Notes: generated by a model not told the origin, from the sequence alone. A DNA stretch of 64,000 nt from Litsea cubeba (GCA_012931725.1 CM022948.1:108573605-108637604), one strand, 5' to 3'. Shown: positions 31,121 to 42,174, counted from the first letter of the stretch. Translations and numbers: made by a program.

Positions 31121-34100
31121 ATGCCTCCGAAAGCTTGGAAGGGCGTAGAGTCCTCAAGAGCAGCGCTCGAGCTGCCACCACCGTCAACGGACGTCCCTCC
31201 TCAAGGACGCTCCCGCACGGCGCATGGCACGTCTGCAGGCGAGGGCCGCTTAGGCTCTCAGCTCTTTATCGAGTTCCCCCTCCAAGAGGGACTCGAGGCC
31301 TCGATCTCAGCAGAAGAAGTCATGCCGCCCAGACGCGATGAGCGTCGGCATGAGCGTCCTCGGAAGGACAAGGCCGTGGCCGTAGGAGAGACGTGCCACG
31401 TTCAACCCCCTGCCACTGGAGGGGTTCTCAAAGCCCAAAATGCTCTCCTCCAGAGGCAAGAGCAGCTGATTCGCGAGCTCCAGCAGGAGCTGAGGGCAGC
31501 GCAAACTGCCTCCTTGAGGCAGGTCTCTGAGCCTCAAGGGAAGAAGAGGGACGCCCCCAGCAGGGCAGCCCAGCCTCCCCGCGAGGACCTCAAAAATCAT
31601 CTGGACCATAAGCGGAGCCAGATTCATGACGAGGGCTCGAGCAACAGCCGAAGTCATCACAGCCGTGATGGTCGAGCTCATAGCCATCGCAGCCCGAACC
31701 ACTCCAAGCGAAAGCCCAGAGCTCAGACCCCAGAGAAGGACGATGAGCAGGAGCGATTTGACAAACGCGTCAGATTGGCTCTCCAGCACAACCTGGACGT
31801 GCGGGACCAGAAGCAGATCTGTGGCCACACTGATCTCGGGGGCTCACCCTTCACAAAAGAAATCGAGCGCACCCCCTTGCCCAGAAAGTTCTCCGTCCCG
31901 CGGTTCGTCCCCTATGACGGACTGTCCGACCCATCCGCTCACCTCCGACACTTCTCCCAGAAGATGTCCATCTGGGGGAATGAGGGTCATCTGAACTGCA
32001 AGATCTTCTCCTCCAGTTTGGGCGACCTCCCCCTGAAGTGGTTCTGTTCTCTCCCAGAGAAGTCCATTTCGAGTTGGAAGGAGCTCCAGCTCTCCTTCCT
32101 GAAGAAGTTCCAAGCCTACACCGTCATCCCCAAGAAAGAAGGGGACCTCCTCGCCCTAAGAATGAAACAGGGTGAGACCCTCGCCATCTTCGCCCAGCGA
32201 TTCTGGGCGGTCTACAGCCAGATTGAGGGCACCAGGGAGGAGATAGGAATCTACGCCTTCCAGCATGCCCTGATCCCCGGCCACGACTTGCGGAAAGACT
32301 TGGCCGGGAACCCCCCAGAATCCATGCCAGAGTTGATGTCCCGGGTGAAGCGCTTCGTCGCCCACGAGGAAGACGAGATCCGAGCTAGGGATCAGGACGG
32401 GCATCCGGAGCCTGAGCAAAAGAGTAGCCAGCCTCGGCAGAGAGGCGGGAGGCCCTCCCAGAAGCAGGAGCCCAAGCAGGCCTGGTTCTCCAGTTCGGCG
32501 AAGCCTTCGTCGTCCAGGTCTGGGGGCACTTGGAAGCCCAGACCTCCCTCCAGCGCCAGTCAGAACGTCAACGTCGTCTTCAAGGAGCCGATCTACCGCA
32601 TCCTGACCAAGATCAGGTCTAAGCCGTTCTTTAAGTACCCTCAGCCCATGCAGAATGAGCCCACCTCCGGCGGCCGAAGCCAGCTCTACTGCTCCTTCCA
32701 TAGGGGTAACGGGCACAAGACCGAGGACTGCAGGACTTTGCAGCGGTACCTGGAGAAGCTGGCCGAAGAAGGCCACATTCCAGAATTCGTCAAGGCAGGT
32801 GATGCCGGCGGTAGCGAGGGCCGGATTCACCAGAGCGCAGCCCAGGCTCCAGACAGCGAGGATTCAGAGAAGATCATTAACGTGATCCATCTAGCGTCCT
32901 CAGTTCCCGCTTCCTCGTCCCGGGACAGCTCCCAGGCCCGTGCCGAAGCCAGGCGGGCTTCGCACGGGAAAGAAGTATTGAAAGCCGAGCTCGCCCCGAC
33001 ATCCAAGAAAGCCCGCCGCGACCGACCCGCCGTCTCGTTCTCGGACAGGGACCTAGAGGGAATCCAACTCCCTCACAACGACCCTCTACTCCTCACCATG
33101 AAGCTGAGAGACTTCACCGTGAAGAGGATCCTCGTCGACTCCGGCAGCTCCTCCGAGGTCCTCTACTACGACTGCTTCAAGAGGATGAAACTCCCCGAAG
33201 CAGACCTCACGGAGGTCCGTGCACCCCTACTAGGGTTGTCCGCCACGCCAGTCTACCCCAAAGGCAGGATCACCTTAGAGACCCGAGTTGGCGGAGCCTC
33301 CGTGTCGGCCGACTTCCTGGTCGTGGATGCCCCTTCTCCCTACAACATCATTTTGGACAGAACGTGGCTCCACAAGTTAGAAGCAGTCCCTTCTTCCCTC
33401 CACCAGAAGCTGAAGTTCGTCCATGAGAACAAGGAGGGCAAGATGGAAGTAGTCACAGTGGAGGGGGATCAGCAGCAAGCCAGGCAGTGCATGCTGGCCG
33501 TAGTCCCGGCAGTAAAGGAGCCAGAGCGCGTCAACCTCGCCGAGTTCGAGAAAGGCCTCGATGAAATCGGCCGAGATCCTGAGAAGAAGAGCATCGAGGA
33601 CCTGGCCGAGGTCAGGCTAAACCCGTCAGATCCAGACAGGTTCTTCCTGATTGGCACCCAGCTGCCAGACGAGGAAAAGGCCGGACTCTCTCGGTTCCTG
33701 ATTCAGAACGTCGACGTCTTCGCTTGGAGCCCAAGCGAGATGCCTGGGGTCGACCCTGAGGTCATGTGCCACAAGCTGAATGTGGACCCCGACCACAAGC
33801 CGGTAGTGCAGAGGGCCCGCAGGACAGGGCTGCAGCAGACAGATGCGGTCGTCGAAGAGATCGACAACCTGCTGAAGGCAGGAGCCATCCGGGAAGTCCA
33901 GTACCCGGTATGGCTGGCCAACACGGTGGTGGTCAAGAAGAAAACTGGAAAGTGGAGGGTGTGCGTGGACTTCACAGACCTGAACAAGGCCTGCCCTAAA
34001 GATAGTTTCCCCCTCCCAAAGATTGACCAACTGATCGATGCCACCGCTGGTCACGACCTAATGAGCTTCCTCGACGCCTACAGAGGCTACCACCAGATTC

Positions 34101-35671
34101 CGCTCTACGAGCCAGACGAGGAGAAAACATCATTCATAACCCCCCGCGGCACTTACTGCTACAAGGTGATGCCCTTCGGGCTAAAGAACGCGGGGGCAAC
34201 CTATCAGCGCCTCGTCACAAAAATGTTCCATGCTCAGCTCGGCCGGACAGTGGAGGTCTACATCGACGACATGGTCGTCAAATCAGTGCACTCCGGCGAT
34301 CATCTGGTTGATCTCGGCCAAGTCTTCGACATCCTTCGCGCGTACAAGCTTAAGCTAAACGCTTCCAAGTGCGCCTTCGGCGTAGCCTCTGGCAAGTTCC
34401 TCGGCAGCTTGGTAACGCGGAGAGGGATAGAGGCTAATCCGGACCAGATCACCGCGATCCAGAGCATCCAGAGCCCCTCTACCACGAAGGAAGTTCAGAA
34501 GCTTACAGGAATGGCTGCAGCACTCAACCGCTTCATCAGCCGGTCATCAGATAAGTGCAGGCCTTTCTTTCAGCTTTTAAAGAAAAATCTGAAATTCCAG
34601 TGGACCCCCGAGTGCGACCAGGCATTGGCCGCACTCAAAACCTATTTAATGTCACCACCCTTACTCTCCACCCCAACTTTGGGGGAGATTCTGTACTTGT
34701 ACCTTGCGGTCTCGGATCACGCAGTGAGCTCCGTCCTCATCAGGGCGGACGAGGGAAGTCAAAAGCCAATCTATTATACGAGCAAGACCCTGCTCGATGC
34801 CGAGACCAGGTACCTTCTATTGGAGAAGCTTGCGTTGGCTCTCGTCAGTGCCTCCCGCAAGCTCTCCCATTATTTCCAATCCCACACCATTGTGGTAATC
34901 ACGGAGCATCCACTCCGTTCAGTGTTCAAGAAAGCCGATTTTTCAGGGCGAATATCAAAGTGGGCAGTTGAACTGGGGCAGTATGACATACAGTACCGTC
35001 CCCGAACTGCGATCAAAGCCCAGATCCTGGCAGACTTCATTGTCGAATTCGTCTCCGCCAACCCGGCTCCGACCCAGCTCGGCACGGCACTGGGGGGCAC
35101 AGGGCACGAGCCAATAGAAACTGAGGTCGAACAGGCTCCTACCTCGGCATGGAAGATCTTTGTCGACGGGTCGTCCACCTCCAAGAGAGCTGGCGCCGGC
35201 ATAGTTCTCCAATCGCCAGAGGGACTGGTCATAGAGCAGGCTTTCACCCTCGACTTCAAAGCGACAAACAATGAGGCAGAGTACGAAGCACTGATTGCAG
35301 GGTTGAACAGCGCCCATATCCTCGGAGCCCAGCACCTGGAGATCTTCAGCGACTCTCAACTGGTAACTAGCCAGCTCGCTGGAGACTACCAGGCCAGGGA
35401 CGACAGGATGGCGGCCTACTTAGCCCTTGCGAAAAAACTGCTCTCTCATTTCCAAAAAGCCGAGGTCAGGCAAATATCCCGAGATACCAACACGCACGCA
35501 GATGCGCTTGCAAACCTGGCCTCCGCTGTCGAAGCGGGGAAGAAAAGGACCATCGAGGTTGGGTCAGTATCAAGGTCAAGCTTAGAACTCCATTCATCTC
35601 GGCTTGTCCTCTGTGCTGACCTAGGCCCAAGCTGGATGGATCCAATTGTCGCCTACTTGAAGGACGACTAG
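31121..35671 (+). CDS. Tat element Gag-Pol: gag, protease, RT, RNase H, archaeal-type RNase H
   Basis: An open frame of 1,516 codons from the first ATG after the primer-binding site. Residues about 100-230 are charged and coiled-coil-like. Gag proper is about 250-425 (PRFVPYDGLSDPSAHLRHFS, LPLKWFCSLP). A knuckle-like CSFHRGNGHKTEDC at about 523-536 uses His for one Cys. The protease active site LVDSGSS is at about 670. RT is about 940-1,060, with VCVDFTDLNKACPKDSFPLP, FGLKNAGATYQ and catalytic YIDDMVVKS near 1,046. RNase H is about 1,200-1,320. The second, archaeal-type RNase H starts WKIFVDGSSTSKRAGAGIVL near 1,344 and includes NNEAEYEALIAGL and HADALANLAS. The frame ends at an amber codon (35,669-35,671) and integrase continues in the same frame. 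Confidence 0.93.
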   Translation: MPPKAWKGVESSRAALELPPPSTDVPPQGRSRTAHGTSAGEGRLGSQLFIEFPLQEGLEASISAEEVMPPRRDERRHERPRKDKAVAVGETCHVQPPATGGVLKAQNALLQRQEQLIRELQQELRAAQTASLRQVSEPQGKKRDAPSRAAQPPREDLKNHLDHKRSQIHDEGSSNSRSHHSRDGRAHSHRSPNHSKRKPRAQTPEKDDEQERFDKRVRLALQHNLDVRDQKQICGHTDLGGSPFTKEIERTPLPRKFSVPRFVPYDGLSDPSAHLRHFSQKMSIWGNEGHLNCKIFSSSLGDLPLKWFCSLPEKSISSWKELQLSFLKKFQAYTVIPKKEGDLLALRMKQGETLAIFAQRFWAVYSQIEGTREEIGIYAFQHALIPGHDLRKDLAGNPPESMPELMSRVKRFVAHEEDEIRARDQDGHPEPEQKSSQPRQRGGRPSQKQEPKQAWFSSSAKPSSSRSGGTWKPRPPSSASQNVNVVFKEPIYRILTKIRSKPFFKYPQPMQNEPTSGGRSQLYCSFHRGNGHKTEDCRTLQRYLEKLAEEGHIPEFVKAGDAGGSEGRIHQSAAQAPDSEDSEKIINVIHLASSVPASSSRDSSQARAEARRASHGKEVLKAELAPTSKKARRDRPAVSFSDRDLEGIQLPHNDPLLLTMKLRDFTVKRILVDSGSSSEVLYYDCFKRMKLPEADLTEVRAPLLGLSATPVYPKGRITLETRVGGASVSADFLVVDAPSPYNIILDRTWLHKLEAVPSSLHQKLKFVHENKEGKMEVVTVEGDQQQARQCMLAVVPAVKEPERVNLAEFEKGLDEIGRDPEKKSIEDLAEVRLNPSDPDRFFLIGTQLPDEEKAGLSRFLIQNVDVFAWSPSEMPGVDPEVMCHKLNVDPDHKPVVQRARRTGLQQTDAVVEEIDNLLKAGAIREVQYPVWLANTVVVKKKTGKWRVCVDFTDLNKACPKDSFPLPKIDQLIDATAGHDLMSFLDAYRGYHQIPLYEPDEEKTSFITPRGTYCYKVMPFGLKNAGATYQRLVTKMFHAQLGRTVEVYIDDMVVKSVHSGDHLVDLGQVFDILRAYKLKLNASKCAFGVASGKFLGSLVTRRGIEANPDQITAIQSIQSPSTTKEVQKLTGMAAALNRFISRSSDKCRPFFQLLKKNLKFQWTPECDQALAALKTYLMSPPLLSTPTLGEILYLYLAVSDHAVSSVLIRADEGSQKPIYYTSKTLLDAETRYLLLEKLALALVSASRKLSHYFQSHTIVVITEHPLRSVFKKADFSGRISKWAVELGQYDIQYRPRTAIKAQILADFIVEFVSANPAPTQLGTALGGTGHEPIETEVEQAPTSAWKIFVDGSSTSKRAGAGIVLQSPEGLVIEQAFTLDFKATNNEAEYEALIAGLNSAHILGAQHLEIFSDSQLVTSQLAGDYQARDDRMAAYLALAKKLLSHFQKAEVRQISRDTNTHADALANLASAVEAGKKRTIEVGSVSRSSLELHSSRLVLCADLGPSWMDPIVAYLKDD

Positions 35672-36871
35672 CTCCTCGAGGACAAGGCTGAAGCCCACAG
35701 AATCAGACTCAAGGCAGCGCGATTCTGGCTCTCTCCCGAAGGTAAACTCTACAGGAAGTCCTTCACAGGTCCGTACCTCCAATGCGTCCATCCAAGCAAG
35801 GTGGACGACTTCCTGTATGAGATCCACGAAGGAATCTGCGGCAGTCACATAGGAGGTCGATCCCTGGCTTACAGAGCAATAAGCCAGGGCTACTGGTGGC
35901 CCTACATGCAGAAAGACGCGCAGGTCTACGCCAGGAAATGCGAGAAGTGCCAGAAGTTCTCCCACTCCCTCCATCAGCCAGCACAAGATCTGAGTCCCCT
36001 CTCTAGCCCATGGCCCTTCGCTCAATGGGGCCTGGACATTGTGGGGCCTCTTCACCGAGCTCCAGGAAACAAGAGATGGCTGATAGTGGTTACGGACTAC
36101 TTCACAAAATGGATAGAGGCTGAACCGTTGTCTTCAATCACGGACAGGGATTCCAGGAACTTCGTTTGGAAAAACATCCTTACGAGGTTCGGCATCCCCC
36201 GGACCCTGATTTCGGATAACGGGACTCAGTTCGACTCCAAGTCCTTCAAAGACTTCTGCCAAGAGCATGGCATCAGAAATCATTACTCCACTCCGGCATA
36301 TCCACAGAGTAATGGCTAGGCAGAAATCTCCAACAAAGTAATCCTGGACGGCCTGAAGAAGCGACTGGACAAGGCAAAGGGCAGATGGACAGAGGAGCTT
36401 CCGAGCGTGCTGTGGGCGTACAGAACAACCCCAAGGAGGTCTACCTAGGCAACACCCTTTTCTCTGGCTTACGGGATGGAGGCGGTCATTCCTTTGGAAA
36501 TCGGCCTTCCTACCCTGAGGACAGAGCTGGTCGACCAAGGCCGAAATGAGACAAACCTGGCAATGGAGCTGGAGCTGGCAGACGAGCGACGAGAGGCAGC
36601 AGCCCTGCGACTGACCGACTATCAGCAACGGTTAGCCAGGACATACAATCAAAATGTCAGAGAGAGAAAGTTCTCCGCGGGAGAGCTGGTTCTAAAGAAA
36701 ACCCTGCCAGCTGACAGAGAGCCAAACGAAGGGAAGCTAGCCCCGAACTGGCATGGCCCGTTCAGAATAGTCTCACTGGCAGGAAAGTCAGCCTACAAGC
36801 TCGAAGACTTGGAAGGCAAGCCACTGCCGAGACCATGGAATGCATCCCACTTGAAGAAATTTTATTTCTAA
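35672..36871 (+). pseudogene. Tat element integrase with in-frame amber codons
   Basis: It continues the gag-pol frame after the stop at 35,669. The HHCC zinc domain (IHEGICGSH, CEKCQKF) is at 35,820-35,960. The catalytic core keeps both Asp (LDIVGPL, 36,034; ISDNGTQF, 36,215) and the Glu (36,323). Stops TAG at 36,317 and about 36,446 fall where related elements usually have Gln. The C-terminal part (KFSAGELVLKK, LAPNWHGPFRIVS) ends HLKKFYF at 36,871, with no chromodomain, as expected outside chromoviruses. There is no frameshift. Confidence 0.9.
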
Positions 36872-36956
36872 AGATGTATAGAATCTCAAAATCAATAAAA
36901 GCAGCTTTCACCTTGTCATCAACTTGTCGTCTCTCTCTGACTGATTCCGACAGCAT

Positions 36957-37804
36957 GGGTCTACCGCCCTGGAAAAGGCCTCGAGTCCAGACTCGGTCGT
37001 TTCCTAAAGCTCCGGGCCCTGGGCCCTGGAGAAGGCCTCGAGTTCAGACACTCGGCCGGATTGGGTCTACCGCCCTGGAAAAGGCCTCGAGTCCAGACTC
37101 GGTCGTTTCCTAAAGCTCCGGGTCCTGGACCCTGGAGAAGGCCTCGAGTTCGGACACTCGGCCGGATTGGGTCTACCGCCCTGGAAAAGGCCTCGAGTCC
37201 AGACTCGGTCGTTTCCTAAAGCTCCGGGCCCTGGGCCCTGGAGAAGGCCTCGAGTTCCGACACTCGGCCGGATTGGGTCTACCGCCCTGGAAAAGGCCTC
37301 GAGTCCAGACTCGGTCGTTTCCTAAAGCTCCGACCCCTGGGCCCTGGAGAAGGCCTCGAGTTCAGACACTCGGCCGGATTGGGTCTACCGCCCTGGAAAA
37401 GGCCTCGAGTCCAGACTCGGTCGTTTCCTAAAGCTCCGGGCCCTGGGCCCTGGAGAAGGCCTCGAGTTCAGACACTCGGCCGGATTGGGTCTACCGCCCT
37501 GGAAAAGGCCTCGAGTCCATACTCGGTCGTTTCCTAAAGCTCCGGGCCCTGGGCCCTGGAGAAGGCCTCGAGTTCAGACACTCGGCCGGATTGGGTCTAC
37601 CGCCCTGGAAAAGGCCTCGAGTCCAGACTCGGTCGTTTCCTAAAGCTCCGGGCCCTGGGCCCTGGAGAAGGCCTCGAGTTCAGACACTCAGCCGGATTGG
37701 GTCTACCGCCCTGGAAAAGGCCTCGAGTCCAGACTCGGTCGTTTCCTAAAGCTCCGGGTCCTGGACCCTGGAGAAGGCCTCGAGTTCGGACACTCGGCCG
37801 GATT
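36957..37804. repeat. Eight tandem 106-bp units in the Tat element
   Basis: GGGTCTACCGCCCTGG starts at 36,957, 37,063, 37,169, 37,275, 37,381, 37,487, 37,593 and 37,699, always 106 bp apart. Units differ at only a few sites (GGGCCCTGGGCCC versus GGTCCTGGACCC). Each unit is a diverged dimer, with GGAAAAGGCCTCGAGTCCAG in one half and GGAGAAGGCCTCGAGTTCAG in the other. Open frames through it are by-products. Confidence 0.97.
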
Positions 37805-38090
37805 CCTAAAATCAGGGTTTTTACACCCCTCAAAGATTATTGCCGAGCTCACGCTTCCACACCCGAGACCGGTGGAACGATGACTCCACTTCGGCACAAG
37901 GCAGCTCATCTCGGCCAAAGCCAGCCATTTCGGCCAAGGGCAGCTTTCCAGAGGAAGAGAGCTGTGCCAGCACTCGAACACACAAAAATGCAAACATTCC
38001 AGAACAGTGGAAAGAAAGAGAAAAAGAACTCAAAAGCATTGTACACGGTTTGGGTGATCACAGAATTCCTCCTTTTTATTCATCGTAAAC
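37805..38090. other. Spacer after tandem array; antisense polyadenylation signals
   Basis: No coherent frame is visible. On the minus strand AATAAAGC and GAATAAAAAGG at about 38,070-38,100 could end an antisense transcript from the right. Confidence 0.4.
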
Positions 38091-38274
38091 TGCTTTATTA
38101 TAAGAATTACAGAACAGAAAGCAAAGTACAGAAAGGAGGATCACAGTCCTCTAGAAACAGAAAATAAAGTAAGAAACTGGGAGACTCTGATCTTCACCGA
38201 CTCTTCAGGCTGCAGGCTCGAAGACGCCGGATCGTTGCCTGGAGGTTCTCAGTGATCCGGAACTTCAGTAAGCT

Positions 38275-38577
38275 CTACAATACGCTGTGGCTGGTCAGAC
38301 CAAAGCGATTGCAGAGCCCCTCCAGTTTGGAGGCACAGGACCTCGCCGAGCTCTTCAACACCCTCCGGCCAGTAAAACCAGCCAGGGTTTGAAGAACCCC
38401 CAGGTCCAGCAGGGCCTCAATCCCACCTTCCGTCCGGCGGTCTCGCAGGACCGTGTCGGACGAGAATGCGCCACCGCCCCTCTTCCTCTTCTTCTCTCCA
38501 TCAACGAAACCCGACCCATCCGATTTCGACCAGGGGCGGCCGGCCGTGAACCCGCGTTCAGAGAGCGCGCAGTGCAA
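38275..38577 (-). CDS. Possible small antisense ORF in Tat element, unknown
   Basis: 100 codons on the minus strand, basic in the first half (GEKKRKRGGG), then EALLDLGVLQTLAGF. Support is positional only: a TATA-like CCTATAAGTAGGGG on the minus strand at 38,766-38,779 and AATAAA-type signals near 38,090 bracket it. A 33-bp-spaced direct repeat of TTCAGAGAGCGCGCAG lies at 38,556 and 38,589, by its start. I do not recognise the protein, and it may be noncoding. Confidence 0.3.
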   Translation of the reverse strand: MHCALSERGFTAGRPWSKSDGSGFVDGEKKRKRGGGAFSSDTVLRDRRTEGGIEALLDLGVLQTLAGFTGRRVLKSSARSCASKLEGLCNRFGLTSHSVL

Positions 38578-39183
38578 GGGGAATTCCTTCAGAGAGCGCG
38601 CAGACTACGATGGGCTTCCCCCCTTGGAGAAAGCCATCCGCAGGCGCAAGGATCCCCCCTGGATCAAAGACTGCAGAATGTCTACCAGCCATGGTTCCTA
38701 CGTCTGCGTGGTTTAAGCTATCTTACGTTCTGTTCTTTTCATCGCCCATGGCAAGCCTGTCGCCCCTACTTATAGGAAGAAGAAGGGCTCAGTCTCTGAA
38801 GGAGGTTATGGGGGCGAAGTCTCCCACGCGTTACTTGGGATGCGCGACTGTTGACCAGCGATCCCTATAACGCCAAGCGGGGACATCCGTCCATTTCCCT
38901 CATAGGCCGTGCCACTGTTTACTGCTATTTATGATCTCCAGAATACGGAGAATCGGCACAGACAACTATGAGGATCATTTGACTCCTTCTACCTCGAGAG
39001 TCACGCGCTATATTAAAGGCATTCAAGCACCATTCAATGCACATCCAGAAATGAAAGAGAAGCAAATGCGGAGAAAAATGCACAAGTAAAGAAGTTTGTC
39101 TTTTATTAATAATGGAGAGAATTACAAGGCTGAAAGGAAGGGGCGTTACAAAAGAAAGACCAAGGACATGAGAAGGGACAGGG

Positions 39184-41690
39184 CTACTTCGGTCTCGGCG
39201 ATTCGACCAGATCAATCACCGTTCCCAAGGGGCCAGAGGCCTCGGCCGAGACAGGGACCTCGCTTGGAGCGTCGCTGGCAGAAGGGGCTTCAACTGGTAC
39301 CTCAGCCGAACCAGAAGCAGAAGAGGTCTCACCCTGAGGCACGGCCAAAGCCTCGCTGGCAACTGGGGCATCGCTCGAGACCGGGGCAGCTGGAGCGTCG
39401 TCCGGAGCGGGAACGGCTGGAGGAGCTTCGACCGGGGTGCTCCCAGTTGTAGGAGCGGAGCTCGGCTCGGGAGCCAGGTCCGAGTACTTCGGCAGGTCCT
39501 GAAAGACAGGGCGGTCTTCAGGGACCCCCGCACGTCTCAGTGCGGCCAGGCATCCCTCCTCGAACAAGATTGCGGTGATCTCCTCCACCTGTTTCTCATA
39601 CAGCTCGGTGGCACGATCTACCCCGCTCTGGAAAGCGGATTGCACCTCAGACTGAAGAGAGGCCTTCTCCTTTTCCAGGTCGGCGTTCGCCTTCACCAGC
39701 TTCTCTCTCTCAGCACGACCAGCCAAGACCTCCCCTCGCAACCTCGTTACCTCAGCCGTCGACTCAGACTTCAACCTGGCCAACTCCGACTCCAACTCGG
39801 AGATCCTTTTGTTCTTCGTCCAAAGCTCGCCTTTCGTATGGTTGGCCCTGGACGAGAGTTCGGCGATCTCAGTCAGAGCCGACGCCAACCGAGCAGACTC
39901 TCCAGCACTGGCCACCTTGAGCTCTTCCATTCCCTTCCGCTGCACTTCCAGCTCCTTCATCAGCTTCTCCCGCTCGGACTCCAGACGGGTCACCCTCGAC
40001 GCGTTCCTATCCCTCCTTCCTAGGATGGCTAGGAGCCTCTGCACGTTCTGCAAGGGAAAAGAGGAGGGTCAAAACAGGAACAGCCGAGCTAGGCCACTTG
40101 AAAGAATACACAAAAACACTTACCAGGATGTCGGCCTGGATCGCTGTCAACATCAGGCTCTCGTCATCAAACTTCTCGTGCTCCTCCATATCCCGTGGCA
40201 GAGCACAGGCCCTGGCAAGGGCCCCGATCACCTCGGCATTTCCCAGCAGTCGGTCTTCAACGTTCAAGGGTTTGCCGGGTTGTGTTTCCATTCTCGGCTT
40301 CCACGGTGCTGGGGCAGTTCGGGGCCCGGAGGCCGATCCGGACCCTTGCCCCGCCGAGATGAGAGGCTCGCGCGTTGGCCCGACAGTCGACTTGCTGACT
40401 GGCGCACTCTTCTCACCCCCCTTTTCGGATGGAGCTTTAGCTCCAGGGGCGTGAGCGGGAGTCTTGCCCTTCGGCTGCAGATCAGCCTTCGAACTCTTAT
40501 CCCCCGCCTTCGATTTCTTCCTGGGCGGGGACCCCTCCTTCGAGCGGTCCGGCGAGCGTCGCCGGGCGCCCCCGCTCAGAGCGGGGGCAGGAGCAGGGGG
40601 TGCACCAGCACCCACCGGACCCGAAGCGGCACGAGTAACGGCAGGCGATGGGGCCCCAGAAGACGATGACCTCTGCCGAAACTTAGCGGCCAGGTCCTTG
40701 ACGACGGGCTCCCTCGAGCTTCCCTCCATGTCCTCTCCTCGATCAGAGAGATAAGTGTCCACTATCTGCGTCAAGTCCGGCAGCTCCGGATCGGAAGTGG
40801 ACGCCTCGGCTCCAGACGCAATTCGGTCGGCGACGGGATCGGTCAGGGGAACCCCGCTAAACAAAGCAACTGATACGGTTGGACGGTCCGGGTGTATCTC
40901 GTCCACCTCAGGCACTCCAGTCCTGTGGTAGTGGCCGCGATACCTCGGCGTGTACCCGACCAGCTTCCAAGCTGACCTGGTCTCGTGCCCCTTGTATCTT
41001 TCGACCTTGTCGATGTCGTCGGTGTTCCTCCTCCAACCTTCGCTGACAGCTCGACGTCGCCTTGCACCCGCCTCTGCTCAACAGGCAAAAAGAAAAAAAA
41101 AAGAGTATCAGTTCGGCATCAATGAGGTAAGCAAAGCAAAAAGGAGAAAAGCAGTGATGATTACTTGGGACTTCCCCAGGGCGACGTGGGACCGACAGCC
41201 TCCTGCTTTCACCTGGGCTGAACTCCCAGTCCCCCGAGACACAGAAGAAATCTTCCTCGGCATTCTTACTTGAATCCTCCAAGGCTAGGACGAAGCCCCT
41301 TCGCTGCGGCTTCACACGGAGATAATATCTTCCCTCCCCAGCCTTGCAGATATCATATGTATCCTCGATGTCGTGAGGGCCTAGGTTGGTCCCCAAGATC
41401 TCGTTCAGCTTTGCTGTGCCCATGATGACCTTGTAGCCATTGGGCATCAACTGGCCCGGGGTGAGGGACCAAAGACTAAGGCAGGCCCTAAGCAGGGGGT
41501 TCAGAGGGAACCTGACCCCACCCTCGATCACGGAGATCAGAGGGAACGGCATCCAGCCGCCGTAGCAGCGATACAGGGCAGCGTCGGCAAGGTCCGCCGG
41601 TTTCAGGAGGACCCCCTCCGGAATGTTGAAGGCAGCTCTAAACTTGGCTAAGCCCTCATCGGAATCTACCCTGAATCTAGGGGTGCCCAT
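39184..41690 (-). CDS. Antisense three-exon gene of the Tat element (putative gypsy-type transposon protein, coiled coil)
   Basis: Minus-strand exons 41,690-41,165, 41,073-40,124 and 40,047-39,184 join in phase to 779 codons with no stop. Borders are CCCAA|GTAATC...GAGCAG|AGGCGG and CATCCTG|GTAAGT...CCTTGCAG|AACGTG. Exon 1 (about 1-175) resembles the 'putative gypsy type transposon' domain (LYRCYGGWMPFPLISVIEGG, FPLNPLLRACLSLW, QLMPNGYKVIMG). Exon 2 is a basic, Pro/Ser-rich linker. Exon 3 is a long coiled coil (residues about 500-650: RLESEREKLMKELEVQRKGM), then an Ala/Pro/Ser-rich tail ending TVIDLVESPRPK. A TATA-like TACAAATAGGGT lies on the minus strand at 41,911-41,922 and AATAAA near 39,105. 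Extra antisense genes are known in Tat relatives such as maize Grande. Function unknown. Confidence 0.78.
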
Positions 41691-41910
41691 GTCTAGGAGG
41701 GGTGACGACGGAGAAAAACCCTAGAAATCGAAAAACCCCAAGAAAAACCAGACAGAAGGACAAAGCGACTTACAGGGACAGAGGCAGATCAAGAGCAGAT
41801 CCGGGCGCGTTCTACGTTCGTCCTCCTCGAACAGATCTCAGGCACCAGAGCAGAAATCGAAAGTAAAGGCGAAGGTGAAAGAAATCGGAAGCGAGAAAAA
41901 GAAAGGGGCG

Positions 41911-41922
41911 ACCCTATTTGTA
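41911..41922 (-). promoter_or_regulatory. TATA-like box for the antisense gene
   Basis: TACAAATAGGGT on the minus strand, about 220 bp upstream of the ATG at 41,690. A possible leader intron (CCT|GTAAGTCG near 41,775 to TTTCTAG near 41,720) lies between. Inferred. Confidence 0.4.
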
Positions 41923-42174
41923 GAAAGGGAACCCTCGTTCGAGTACCACCTCCGAATTTGAAAAGACACTTCAAAGCCCGTGCCCGTCCCATCAATGAGA
42001 CAACGCAATCAGCGCAGAAGCTACGCGTGTAGCCGTCAACTCGGATCCCAAGACGAACAGGTCGGAGCATTTATTGCTTCAAAGAGTCGAAGCGACACCA
42101 GGTGATGATCGCTGTATCCCCAGATAGACTTTCTAGCCTTCAACCCCTAAAAGCTAGGGCGCTTAAGAGGTCAA

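Noticed and set aside
31135..31170. Shared peptide GRRVLKSSAR at 31,135 (+, shifted frame) and 38,340 (-)
   Set aside because: One side is not the coding frame of gag and the codons differ; chance match.
37000..38170. Long frames through the 106-bp array on both strands
   Set aside because: 106 is not a multiple of three, so frames differ unit to unit; the coding look comes from GC richness.
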